This document shows, piece after piece, positions 54,100 through 62,924 of a stretch of 64,000 nt of DNA (its first letter is position 1; every line of letters begins with the position of its first letter). The notes under the pieces are model-generated. The model had not been told where the DNA came from and searched no databases. It worked only from the letters and a program-made list of their open reading frames with translations. The stretch is from Mycobacterium asiaticum (GTDB lineage: Bacteria; Actinomycetota; Actinomycetes; Mycobacteriales; Mycobacteriaceae), in assembly GCF_001673315.1 (NCBI RefSeq), contig NZ_LZLQ01000090.1, positions 1-64,000 of the forward strand, written 5' to 3'. The position numbers and the translations under genes were made by a program.

Positions 54100-54765
54100 G
54101 TGGCGCAACTTGCATTCCGGCGGGCTCGCACGGAGGAGAACAAGCGCCAGCGCGCCGCCGCGCTCGTCGAAGCCGCGCGCTCGCTCGCAGTCGAGGCCGG
54201 CGTCGCCTCGGTGACGTTGACGGCGGTAGCCAGTCGCGCCGGAATCCACTACTCGGCCGTGCGCCGCTACTTCACCTCACACAAAGAAGTCCTGTTACAT
54301 CTGGCCGCCGAGGGCTGGGTGAAATGGTCGGGCACCGTGTGCGAGAAGCTGAGCAAACCCGATCTCACCCCGGAGCAGGTTGCCGAGGTGCTGGCCAACG
54401 GCTTGGCCGCCGATCCCCTGTTCTGTGACTTGCTTGCCAATCTTCATCTGCACCTCGAACACGAGGTAGAAATCGAGCGAGTCATCGAGATCCGGCGAAC
54501 GATTTCGGCCGCCGCGATCGCGCTGGCCGACGCCATCGAACAGGCACTGCCCGTGCTGGGGCGCTCGGGATCCTTTGACGTCCTGATTGCCGCTTACTCG
54601 CTGGCCGCCGCGTTCTGGCAGATCGCCAATCCGCCGGCGAAGATCTCCGACGTCTACGAGGAGGAACCGGAGGTGCTGCCGGCCGAATGGAACATCGAGT
54701 TCGGCCCGGCGCTCACCCGGGTGCTCACCGCCACCTGCATCGGCTCGATTTCGGGGGCCCGATGA
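54100..54765 (+). CDS. TetR-family regulator (Rv0452-like)
   Basis: 221 aa from GTG 54100, giving MAQLAFRRARTEENKRQR as in M. tuberculosis Rv0452; an earlier GTG at 54082 lies in an operator repeat. HTH: VTLTAVASRAGIHYSAVRRYFTSHKEV. The C-terminal domain resembles a TetR_C family with LLANLHLHLEHEVEIERVIEIRRTI. Divergent from mmpS4 and upstream of a second mmpS-mmpL pair on the same strand, so it may control both. No ribosome site is obvious; the message may be leaderless. Confidence 0.9.
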   Translation: MAQLAFRRARTEENKRQRAAALVEAARSLAVEAGVASVTLTAVASRAGIHYSAVRRYFTSHKEVLLHLAAEGWVKWSGTVCEKLSKPDLTPEQVAEVLANGLAADPLFCDLLANLHLHLEHEVEIERVIEIRRTISAAAIALADAIEQALPVLGRSGSFDVLIAAYSLAAAFWQIANPPAKISDVYEEEPEVLPAEWNIEFGPALTRVLTATCIGSISGAR

Positions 54766-54871
54766 CAAGCGCGTCGAAAGGTGTCAGCCACGGTTCTGCA
54801 CAGGTTAGGGTAGCTAAGTTGACATACAGGCTAACTAGTTGGCGGCTCTCGTAGTGGTGAGGAAAGCTCCG

Positions 54872-55447
54872 ATGACGACGACAGAGCCGAGGACCGAGCC
54901 GTTGACCATCCCGGACTCGGCTAGCGGCAAAAGCTCCGCTGGCGACAAAAGCAACGCAGCGACTCGCCAACCGATTAAGCGCAGAGGATTCATGCGCCTC
55001 GTCACCCGGTTTTGGCTCATCCTCACCGTGCTAGTCGTCGTCGCACTATCGGGATTTGTGGTCCACCGGTTGCACGGTGTCTTCGGCGTGCACAGCGGTT
55101 CATTCGGTGGCGGTTCATCCGGTGACGTCATCGACCAGTTCAACCCGAAAACGATCACACTCGAGGTATGGGGTTCGCCGGGTAGCACGGCAACCATCAA
55201 CTACCTCGACGAGAACTCTCATCCTCAGCAGGCCCTCAACGTGCCCCTACCCTGGAAGACGGAGTTGAAGTCGACGAAGCCCGGGATCCCGGCCAATCTG
55301 ATAGCGCAGGGGACCGGCAGCTGGATCGCCTGCCGGTTTCTGGTGAACAACAACGACGGCCGCGGCGACGTCATCAAGGCGCCGAACCAGTCACCCCCCG
55401 AACAGACGGTGAACGCGTTCGTCTACTGCCTGGACAAGTCCGCATGA
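54872..55447 (+). CDS. Second MmpS-family protein
   Basis: 191 aa from ATG 54872 with GAGGAAAG ahead. A 48-residue polar N-terminal arm precedes the membrane anchor (about 51-70: [20 protein letters not shown]). The periplasmic domain carries the same Cys pair as MmpS4 (WIACRFLVN and FVYCLDKSA) but has insertions ([18 protein letters not shown]). Coupled to the next mmpL gene by ATGA. Upstream sequence GGTTAGGGTAGCTAAG is IdeR-like but weak. Confidence 0.9.
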   Translation: MTTTEPRTEPLTIPDSASGKSSAGDKSNAATRQPIKRRGFMRLVTRFWLILTVLVVVALSGFVVHRLHGVFGVHSGSFGGGSSGDVIDQFNPKTITLEVWGSPGSTATINYLDENSHPQQALNVPLPWKTELKSTKPGIPANLIAQGTGSWIACRFLVNNNDGRGDVIKAPNQSPPEQTVNAFVYCLDKSA

Positions 55448-58389
55448 GCGAGACTGCCGAGGCTCCGCCGCGCGTCGAGCAGCCGCTGATCCCGCCGTTC
55501 CTGCCCCGGATGATCCATCGACTGGCGCTGCCGATCGTCCTGATCTGGCTGGGCATTGTGTTCGTGACCAACACCGTCGCTCCGCAGTTGGAGGTCGTTG
55601 CCAAAACCCACTCGGTGTCGATGAGTCCGACTGACGCGGCGTCCTTTCAGTCGATGATGCATATCGGAAAGACGTTCAAAGAGTTCGATTCCGACAACTC
55701 GGCCATGATCTTGATCGAGGGCAACAAGCCACTCGGGGCCGAGGCGCACCGCTACTACGACGAGATCGTCAAACGCGTCGAGCAAGACACCAAACACGTG
55801 CAGCACGTACAGGATTTCTGGAGTGATCCGCTGACGGCCGCGGGTTCCCAGAGCCACGATCAAAAGGCCGCATACGTCCAGGTCTACCTGTCCGGCAACA
55901 TGGGCGGCGGGATGGCGGACGAGTCTTCGCTGGCGCTCCGCAAAATGGTGGACTCGGTGCCCGCTCCGCCTGGAATCAAGGCATACGTCACCGGCGCGGG
56001 TCCGCTGTTCGCCGACCAGTCCCATTCGGGTGAGAAGGGCATCATGCTGGTCACCCTCATCACCATCCTGGTGATTGTGGTGATGCTGCTGATCGTCTAC
56101 CGATCGATCACCACCGTGCTGGTCATGCTGGCCATGGTCTTCATCGAGTTGGCCGCGGCCCGCGGAGTGGTCGCGACGCTCGGAAACTACGGCATCATGG
56201 GGCTTTCCACGTTCGCCAACAACATGCTGGTGCTGATGGCAATCGCCGCGGGGACGGATTACGCGATCTTCGTGGTGGGCCGCTATCAGGAGGCCCGTGG
56301 TATCGGCGAGACCCGCGAACAAGCGTTCTACACCATGTTCCACAGCACTGCGCATGTCGTGCTGGGATCGGGACTGACCATCGCCGGGGCAATGTATTGC
56401 CTGAGCTTCTGCCGCTTGCCCTATTTCTCGTCGCTGGGGGTGCCTTGTGCGGTAGGCATGCTGGTCGCGGTGCTAGCCGCGTTGACGCTGGGCCCGGCGT
56501 TGCTGACGGTGGCTTCGTTTTTCAAGCTGATGGATCCGAAGCGCAAGCTGCAGACCCGCGGCTGGCGTCGCCTGGGCACCGCCGTCGTGCGTTGGCCGGC
56601 ACCGGTTTTGGCGGTGACCATCGCGATTGCACTGGTCGGTCTGCTCGCGCTGCCCGGCTACAAGACGGACTACGACAACCGGCATTATCTGCCGGCAAGC
56701 ACGCCAGCCAATGTCGGTTACGCGGCCGCGGACCGGCACTTCGACCAGGCGCGGCTCAATCCTGAGCTGTTGATGATCGAGACCGATCATGATCTGCGTA
56801 ACTCGGCCGACTTCCTCGTCCTGGACAAAGTCGCCAAGGCGGTCTTCCACATCCCCGGCATCGGCCGGGTGCAGACCATCACCCGACCGTTGGGAACGCC
56901 ACTGGACCACAGCACCCTTGGTTTCCAGATGGGTGCCCAAGCCGCCGGACGGATCCAGACGCAGCACTATCAGGATGAGCAGGCGAAAAATCTGCTGACA
57001 CAGGCCGACGAGTTGCGGAAGACGATGGCAACGCTGCACGAGCAGATGCAGGTCACCCAGGAACTCAGCAATACGACGCACGAAACCACCGTGCTCACCA
57101 AAGAGACCGTGCAGATCACCGAGGCTTTGCGCGACGACATCGCCACCTTCGACGACTTCTTCCGGCCGATCCGTAGCTACTTCTACTGGGAGAAACACTG
57201 CTACGACATTCCGATTTGCTGGGCGCTGCGGTCCATCTTCAATGCGCTCGACGGGATCGACCAAGTGGCGCAGAACATCCTGAGCCTGAGCGCGAACCTG
57301 GACAAGCTGGACCAGATTCAGCCCAAGCTCGTGGCCTTGATACCCCCGCAAATCGAGAGCCAGCAGCGCAACCTCGACACCATCATGTCGAACTATGCGA
57401 CCACTGCGGGTCTCAACGCGCAGGCAAGAGCGCAGGCCGACAACGCCACCGCTCAGGGAGATGCATTCGACAGAGCGAAGAACGACGACACGTTCTACCT
57501 TCCGCCAGAGGCGTTCCAGAGCCCAGACTTCGCGCGGGGTCTCAAACAGTTCATATCGCCGGACGGGCACGCTGTCCGGCTGATCATCTCGCACGAAGGC
57601 GACCCGGCGACGCCCGAAGGCATCAAGAACATCGAACCGATCAAGCAGGCCGTGCACGAGGCGATCAAGGGCACGCCCTGGGAAGGTGCCAAGGTCTACC
57701 TCGGGGGCACCGCCGCGACGTACAAGGACATGCACGACGGCTCCAACATTGACCTGCTGATCGCCGGAATCTCCGCGGCCACACTGATTTTCATCATCAT
57801 GCTGGTGATCACTCGAAGCGTCGTGGCGGCCTTCGTGATCGTCGGCACCGTGTTGCTTTCCCTGGGCGCATCGTTCGGACTTTCGGTGCTGTTGTGGCAG
57901 TACATCCTGGGCATCAAGTTGCACTGGATGGTGTTGGCGATGGCGATCATCCTGCTGTTGGCGGTGGGCTCGGACTACAACCTGCTGCTGATATCGCGGT
58001 TGAAGGAGGAAATCCGCGCCGGGCTCAAGACCGGGACGATCCGCGCGATGGCCGGTTCGGGTTCGGTGGTGACCTCCGCCGGTCTGGTGTTCGCCGCCAC
58101 CATGGCGACGTTCATGTTCAGCCCACTGCGGGTGATGGCCCAGGTGGGTACGACGATCGCGCTCGGGCTGTTGTTCGACACCTTGATCGTGCGATCGTTC
58201 ATGACGCCGTCGCTAGCTACCTTGTTCGGCCGCTGGTTCTGGTGGCCCACGCGGGTACGCACCCGCCCGTCCAGTCAGATGCTGCGGCCCTTCGGGCCAC
58301 GCCCAGCGGTTCGCGCGTTGCTACGGGAGGACGACGACCGTTCCGACCCGCCGAACGCAAACCGCGTCGCCACGCAGCCGCACTACTGA
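55444..58389 (+). CDS. Second MmpL-family RND transporter
   Basis: 981 aa. Same family as MmpL4 with both membrane halves ([16 protein letters not shown] and [19 protein letters not shown]) and the helical periplasmic arm [17 protein letters not shown]. Periplasmic arm sequence is clearly different from the left-hand copy, and the C-terminus has a basic tail. Paired with the MmpS at 54872; the pair is a mirror of mmpS4-mmpL4 around TetR. I cannot assign it to MmpL4 or MmpL5 with certainty. The 3' end lies in a duplicated segment. Confidence 0.93.
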   Translation: MSETAEAPPRVEQPLIPPFLPRMIHRLALPIVLIWLGIVFVTNTVAPQLEVVAKTHSVSMSPTDAASFQSMMHIGKTFKEFDSDNSAMILIEGNKPLGAEAHRYYDEIVKRVEQDTKHVQHVQDFWSDPLTAAGSQSHDQKAAYVQVYLSGNMGGGMADESSLALRKMVDSVPAPPGIKAYVTGAGPLFADQSHSGEKGIMLVTLITILVIVVMLLIVYRSITTVLVMLAMVFIELAAARGVVATLGNYGIMGLSTFANNMLVLMAIAAGTDYAIFVVGRYQEARGIGETREQAFYTMFHSTAHVVLGSGLTIAGAMYCLSFCRLPYFSSLGVPCAVGMLVAVLAALTLGPALLTVASFFKLMDPKRKLQTRGWRRLGTAVVRWPAPVLAVTIAIALVGLLALPGYKTDYDNRHYLPASTPANVGYAAADRHFDQARLNPELLMIETDHDLRNSADFLVLDKVAKAVFHIPGIGRVQTITRPLGTPLDHSTLGFQMGAQAAGRIQTQHYQDEQAKNLLTQADELRKTMATLHEQMQVTQELSNTTHETTVLTKETVQITEALRDDIATFDDFFRPIRSYFYWEKHCYDIPICWALRSIFNALDGIDQVAQNILSLSANLDKLDQIQPKLVALIPPQIESQQRNLDTIMSNYATTAGLNAQARAQADNATAQGDAFDRAKNDDTFYLPPEAFQSPDFARGLKQFISPDGHAVRLIISHEGDPATPEGIKNIEPIKQAVHEAIKGTPWEGAKVYLGGTAATYKDMHDGSNIDLLIAGISAATLIFIIMLVITRSVVAAFVIVGTVLLSLGASFGLSVLLWQYILGIKLHWMVLAMAIILLLAVGSDYNLLLISRLKEEIRAGLKTGTIRAMAGSGSVVTSAGLVFAATMATFMFSPLRVMAQVGTTIALGLLFDTLIVRSFMTPSLATLFGRWFWWPTRVRTRPSSQMLRPFGPRPAVRALLREDDDRSDPPNANRVATQPHY

Positions 58390-58419
58390 GATCAGCACGA
58401 GCCGCACTACTGAGATCAG
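58376..58419. repeat. 24-bp-period duplication over the mmpL stop
   Basis: The 20-bp sequence AGCCGCACTACTGAGATCAG occurs at 58376-58395 and again at 58400-58419. The first copy contains the mmpL stop codon TGA (58387-58389); the second reaches the 3' end of the convergent gene. Confidence 0.95.
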
Positions 58420-58739
58420 ATAGAAGCGACGTCGCGCATGATGTCGCTGAGTTCGGTGACCGGCGCACCGCACGTCAGGCAGTAGGCGTCCGGTGAGCGG
58501 CGCAGCTGACCGACCTGGACCAGGACTTCGGCCTCGGCGCGCCACAGACAGGCGATGCACAGGATCTCGACGATGTTCCCGAACGGGTCGACTTGCGGGT
58601 GGTTGCATTCGTCCACCGCGTGCCGGTGGACGATGAAGGTCGCGCGGTTGCTGCAGCCGATGTCGGATTGACACTCGATCGCCTGCCAGTCGAGTGCCGC
58701 CAGCGTGCCAGGGATCCCGTTGCCAGTAGTTTGGCTCAT
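58416..58739 (-). CDS. Small Cys-rich protein (putative zinc-binding)
   Basis: 107 aa from ATG 58739 with a perfect GGAGGT site. Six or more Cys with pattern ECQSDIGCSNRATF, DECNHPQ, LCIACLW and YCLTCGAPVTEL, plus His residues. The two CxxC pairs suggest a zinc ribbon. Longer upstream frames lack a start. It is convergent with the second mmpL and separated by 26 bp. Function unknown; a regulatory or metal-carrier role is only a guess. Confidence 0.8.
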   Translation of the reverse strand: MSQTTGNGIPGTLAALDWQAIECQSDIGCSNRATFIVHRHAVDECNHPQVDPFGNIVEILCIACLWRAEAEVLVQVGQLRRSPDAYCLTCGAPVTELSDIMRDVASI

Positions 58740-59022
58740 GCGATGACCTCCAGCTTCCGGAACCAGTCGCACCCATCGCTTGCACACCGAGCGGATGTTC
58801 GGCTGGCCGGAGGTTCCATTATGGATACCTATACCCCGCCGCGGCAAGGGTGGAGATGAGGTTGATACGGCCGCAGCAGAGGTCGAACTTCGGCCGAAAA
58901 ACGATACTTTCGGTTGCCTGCGTCCGGCATTTCCCTGGTAAGGAGTCGGATCAGTCCGAGCAATGGTCACTACCGGATGGGGATTACTCCGGACCGGCCG
59001 AGGACAGATTCTCAGGAACTAT
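58740..59022. other. 283-bp region with no gene
   Basis: Between the Cys-rich gene start and the stop of the small secreted protein. A 60-codon plus-strand frame (58850-59032) lacks a ribosome site and family signature. No clear repeat; promoter of the Cys-rich gene is expected here. Confidence 0.5.
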
Positions 59023-59265
59023 TCAGGGTTGATTGACGCAGAACGCCACACACATTGCTGAGACAGGAATGGAAACCCATTGCAGCTGCCCGTCCGCCTG
59101 CCGCTCACAGTAGATCGGGCCTGGTTTTCCCCACACTTTCGCGCCTTCTGGCGAGCATTGTTTCCCGAGGTCGCTATCGGCGTGCGCTGGACTACTTCCG
59201 ATCAAGGCCGCGACTGCAGCGGCCACCATCATTGTCGTCACACCGACGAACCTGCGTGCGCCCAT
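59023..59265 (-). CDS. Small secreted Cys-containing protein
   Basis: 80 aa with a signal peptide (positively charged GARR, hydrophobic to about residue 22, cleavage near PAHADS). The mature part is about 50 aa with four Cys (KQCSPEG, IYCERQ, SAMCVAFCV) able to form two disulfides. Starts 9 bp after the Rv0455c-like stop, so it is probably co-transcribed. Unknown function; the size and Cys pattern fit a secreted accessory factor or toxin-like peptide. Confidence 0.75.
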   Translation of the reverse strand: MGARRFVGVTTMMVAAAVAALIGSSPAHADSDLGKQCSPEGAKVWGKPGPIYCERQADGQLQWVSIPVSAMCVAFCVNQP

Positions 59266-59274
59266 GAATGCGCC

Positions 59275-59796
<522 letters not shown>

Positions 59797-59799
59797 TTA

Positions 59800-60744
59800 C
59801 TACCCGTCACCATCAGGAACTATCAAGTGTGACGGGTTCGGCCGCAGCTCGGGCGGAGCTTGGCTGTAGTCCCCGAACGGGCCGTCCCGGCGCTCCACCG
59901 CGGCCCGCACACCGTCGGCTTGCGCGGTCTGAATGAAGTCGTGCGCCTCAGGAGTGTTGCGCATCAACCCGTCGAGGATGCCGCCCAACAATTGGGTGGA
60001 GGCCAGGCCCATGTTCTCGTAGGCCTGGTTGACCACCAGTTTCTGCGCCCGCAACTGCGACAACGGGATCTGCGCCAGTTCGGCCGCGATTTCAGCGACC
60101 CGGGCTTCCAGTCGGTCGAACGGGACCGCCTCGTTGATCAGTTCGATCTCCGCGGCCTGCACGCCGGTCAGCGGCCGTCCGGTCAGCGCGTGCCACTTGG
60201 CTTTGGCCAGGCTCAGCCGGTACATCCACATGCCCGTCAGGTAGGCGCCCCACATCCGGCTGTACGGGGTTCCGATCACGGCGTCCTCACTGGCGATGAC
60301 CAGGTCGGCGCACAACGCGTAGTCGCTGCCGCCGCCGACGCACCAGCCGTGCACCTGGGCGATCACCGGCTTGGTGGCCCGCCAGATGGCCATGAATTTC
60401 TGGTGCGGGCCCGTCCGGGCGGTCACCATCGCGAAGTCCTTGCCCGGATCCCACCGTCCGTCGGTGTTCATCACGTCTTCCCAATGGCGAAAGCCCTCGC
60501 CGAAGTTATAGCCGGCGCAGAACGCGCGTCCCGCGCCGCGCAGCACGATGACCTTGATGTCGTCGTCGCGATCGGCCAGCCCGATCGCAGCCTCGATCTC
60601 GTCCGGCATGGGCGGAACGATGGTGTTGAGCTGCTCTGGACGGTTCAGGGTGATGGTGGCCACCGGGCCGGCTGTGCGATAGAGCAGCGTTTCGAATTCA
60701 GGGGGCATGTGAGAGGGCATGTCAGTGGGCATGTGAGAGGACAT
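59800..60744 (-). CDS. echA2: Enoyl-CoA hydratase EchA2
   Basis: 314 aa (about 304-312 in M. tuberculosis Rv0456c). Crotonase fold: oxyanion loop AGRAFCAGYNFGEGF near residue 75 and HGWCVGGGSDYALCADLVIASEDAV near residue 130. The usual catalytic Glu pair is not clearly conserved, so it may be a specialised isomerase or hydratase. The N-terminus is a 12-bp repeat with four in-frame ATG codons (60744, 60732, 60720, 60708), so the true start is uncertain; the last ATG starts the conserved body. Confidence 0.88.
   Translation of the reverse strand: MSSHMPTDMPSHMPPEFETLLYRTAGPVATITLNRPEQLNTIVPPMPDEIEAAIGLADRDDDIKVIVLRGAGRAFCAGYNFGEGFRHWEDVMNTDGRWDPGKDFAMVTARTGPHQKFMAIWRATKPVIAQVHGWCVGGGSDYALCADLVIASEDAVIGTPYSRMWGAYLTGMWMYRLSLAKAKWHALTGRPLTGVQAAEIELINEAVPFDRLEARVAEIAAELAQIPLSQLRAQKLVVNQAYENMGLASTQLLGGILDGLMRNTPEAHDFIQTAQADGVRAAVERRDGPFGDYSQAPPELRPNPSHLIVPDGDG
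60697..60744 (-). repeat. 12-bp tandem repeat encoding four start codons of echA2
   Basis: Four 12-bp units, read on the minus strand: ATGTCCTCTCAC, ATGCCCACTGAC, ATGCCCTCTCAC, ATGCCCCCTGAA. Each starts with an in-frame ATG and encodes M-(S/P)-X-X. The period matches the 12-bp repeat at sodC. Confidence 0.93.
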
Positions 60745-60791
60745 AGCCCGAAGCGAAGCCGGTCGCGGACGACAGTGTCAAGCTCCGCCGG

Positions 60792-61430
60792 TCAGCATTC
60801 GGCAGCGGCCTGCCGGTTGTAACGGCGCTTGAGCGCCCAGCCCGCCAAAGCGGCCGTCACAAGCACGGCCAGCCCGGCGAACAGGTACTTCGCGTGGTGC
60901 GAAACCGTGGCGTAGATCGCCGCGATGTGGCTGCCGGCGAGGTAACCGGCGAACACCCAGGCGCCGACCCACAAGGTGGATCCGAGCGCGTTGAAGGCGA
61001 AGTAGCGCCGCCACTTCATCCGTGCCAGTCCGCACACGATCCCGCTCGCCTGACGCAACCCGTCCACGAACCGGCCGATGAGCACGACGAAAACGCCCCG
61101 CCTGGCGAAGAAGCGCTCGGTCGCCGCGAGCCGCTTCTCGGTGAGGAACACGTATCGCCCGAACCGCAACACCAGCGCGCGGCCCCCGAAGCGCCCGATG
61201 GCGTAACCGGTGTTGTCACCGCACACCGCTGCCAGGAACCCCGCGATCAACACCAGCGCCAGGCTCAGCTCACCGGCGCCCGCATAGATTCCCGCGGCGA
61301 TCAGGATGATCTGGCCGGGCAACGGGATTCCCACACCCTCCAGTCCGACCAGCAGGATCACGGCCGCGTACCCGTAGCGATCGAGCGTGGGGGCAAACGA
61401 CTGGAACACTCCTGGCAGCTGTGAGGACAT
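60792..61430 (-). CDS. DedA/VTT-family membrane protein
   Basis: 212 aa from ATG 61430 (or GTG 61436). About five membrane segments. DedA hallmarks: GVGIPLPGQIILIAAGIYAG with the conserved Gly-Pro, FLAAVCGDNTGYAIGRFGG (Glu/Asp motif), RFVDGLRQASGIVCGLARM-KW and the FAFNALGSTLWV segment (F.R..P/R.. pattern). DedA proteins affect membrane potential and lipid flipping. Divergent from DUF2254; function in mycobacteria is unsettled. Confidence 0.9.
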   Translation of the reverse strand: MSSQLPGVFQSFAPTLDRYGYAAVILLVGLEGVGIPLPGQIILIAAGIYAGAGELSLALVLIAGFLAAVCGDNTGYAIGRFGGRALVLRFGRYVFLTEKRLAATERFFARRGVFVVLIGRFVDGLRQASGIVCGLARMKWRRYFAFNALGSTLWVGAWVFAGYLAGSHIAAIYATVSHHAKYLFAGLAVLVTAALAGWALKRRYNRQAAAEC

Positions 61431-61550
61431 CAGCACAGGGTGCCCGAAGTCCGGCGTAACTAGACATTGCGGCGGTCAGGGCCGGTTCGCCGCCTGCTCA
61501 AACGGGTATCAACGACGGCGAGCAGTCACCGGCGGGAGGGTGGGAACAGA

Positions 61551-62915
61551 ATGCGCCCCACGGCAGGGACGGCGCGGCCGCGGCGCGAGAGCGGCTTGCA
61601 GCGGGCGCTCCAAGAGTTTCTGTCGGTGCCGCTGGCAATCATCGCCGGGTTCATCGTGCTGGGACTGATCACCAGCGTGCTGGACGGCTCCGATGCCGAA
61701 TGGCTCAAGCCCGCCACGCATGTGCTGGCCAAAGTGGCCCCGCCGCAGGAAAACCAATCGATGCTGCGCACGGTGGCTCCCGGAATGCTCACCCTGATGA
61801 CCATCACCTTCGTGCTGCTGCTCACCCTGGTGCACCGAATGTCCGATGTCTTCACCTGGGTGGTGGTCGAACAGTTTCTGCGGCGCCGGGTGAACCAGGC
61901 CTTTTTCGGATACTTCGCCGGACTGTCGGCCTACTACGTGGTTGTGCTGGCGCTCGTCGATCCCGAGCATGCGGTTTTCAGTACCGCGCTCGCCCTGATC
62001 CTGAGCGTGCTGGCCCTGTCCGGTCTGGTGGTCTTCGGCTACCTGGTGCTCGACCAGCTGCGGCCGCCCTCGGTCGTGGAACGCATCGTGCAGCACACCA
62101 TCGCAACCCGCACCGAACAGCTGAGCTGGATACGCCGGATGCGGGACAAGTCGTTGCTCGAGCATCTGCCGGCAACCACCGTGCGTTCCGAGTGCAGCGG
62201 CTATCTCGTGGACATCCACCTGAACACCCTGCGGCGTGCCCTCGAATCAACTAGTGGTGAAGCCGAGATCGAGTTCGTCGCCAAGCTGGGCAGTCACTTC
62301 GTCTCCGGCTCCGAGCTGGCCACCGTGCGAGCCGAAAGCGCCGAGGAACGCGCCCGCCTGGCCGATGCCGTGCTGGACGCGTTGCGGTGCGGCAGGGAGC
62401 GGCAACTGGACCGCGAACCGTCCTACGGTGTGCACCAGCTGTCCAGTATGGGCTGGGCCGCTGCGACACAACGGGATCCGGAGGCCGCCCTGGTGGCGGT
62501 CGACGGCCTCTACGTTCTGCTTGCCCGCTGGTCGCGCGAGTCCGCAGCTGCTGCCACGCCCAGCGACGGAGAACCGGCGCTGCCGGTGGTCTACACCGAC
62601 GACACGATTTCCGAGGTGCTGGCGTCACTGGCCAGCATCGCGGTCGGTGCCATCAACGGTGGCCAGCATCAAACGTGTGCCAGGGTGCTGGACGTGTTCG
62701 CGAAGGCGATTCCGCAGCTGTCCGAGGACGACCAGCGCACCGCGGCGATGCAGTTGCGCTATGCGCTGCCGACGGCCACCCGGCACCCCTTCACCGCCGA
62801 CCTCGATCGAGTGTTGACCGAATTGCGCCGGGTGCTCTCGCAGCACGGCCACACCGAAGCGGCGACCGAACTCGAACACGTAGAGGCACGGCTGAACGAC
62901 CAATTGTCCAGCTGA
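61551..62915 (+). CDS. DUF2254 membrane protein
   Basis: 454 aa from ATG 61551 with GGGAGGG ahead; the open frame starts earlier but without a site. Four membrane segments in the first 190 residues (FIVLGLITSVLD, LTLMTITFVLLLTLVH, YFAGLSAYYVVVLALVD, LALILSVLALSGLVVFGYL). The cytoplasmic C-terminal half is helical with HTIATRTEQLSWIRRM-type DUF2254 sequence. Function unknown. Convergent with the peptidase gene. Confidence 0.9.
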   Translation: MRPTAGTARPRRESGLQRALQEFLSVPLAIIAGFIVLGLITSVLDGSDAEWLKPATHVLAKVAPPQENQSMLRTVAPGMLTLMTITFVLLLTLVHRMSDVFTWVVVEQFLRRRVNQAFFGYFAGLSAYYVVVLALVDPEHAVFSTALALILSVLALSGLVVFGYLVLDQLRPPSVVERIVQHTIATRTEQLSWIRRMRDKSLLEHLPATTVRSECSGYLVDIHLNTLRRALESTSGEAEIEFVAKLGSHFVSGSELATVRAESAEERARLADAVLDALRCGRERQLDREPSYGVHQLSSMGWAAATQRDPEAALVAVDGLYVLLARWSRESAAAATPSDGEPALPVVYTDDTISEVLASLASIAVGAINGGQHQTCARVLDVFAKAIPQLSEDDQRTAAMQLRYALPTATRHPFTADLDRVLTELRRVLSQHGHTEAATELEHVEARLNDQLSS

Positions 62916-62924
62916 TACCGCCGG

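Noticed and set aside
54803..54840. IdeR box upstream of the second mmpS
   Set aside because: Best alignment matches only about 12 of 19 positions and neither half is complete; not listed as a separate feature.
56473..57924. 483-codon minus-strand frame opposite the second mmpL
   Set aside because: Antisense shadow of an RND transporter gene.
58850..59032. 60-codon plus-strand gene
   Set aside because: No ribosome site, no hydrophobic or family pattern; likely chance.
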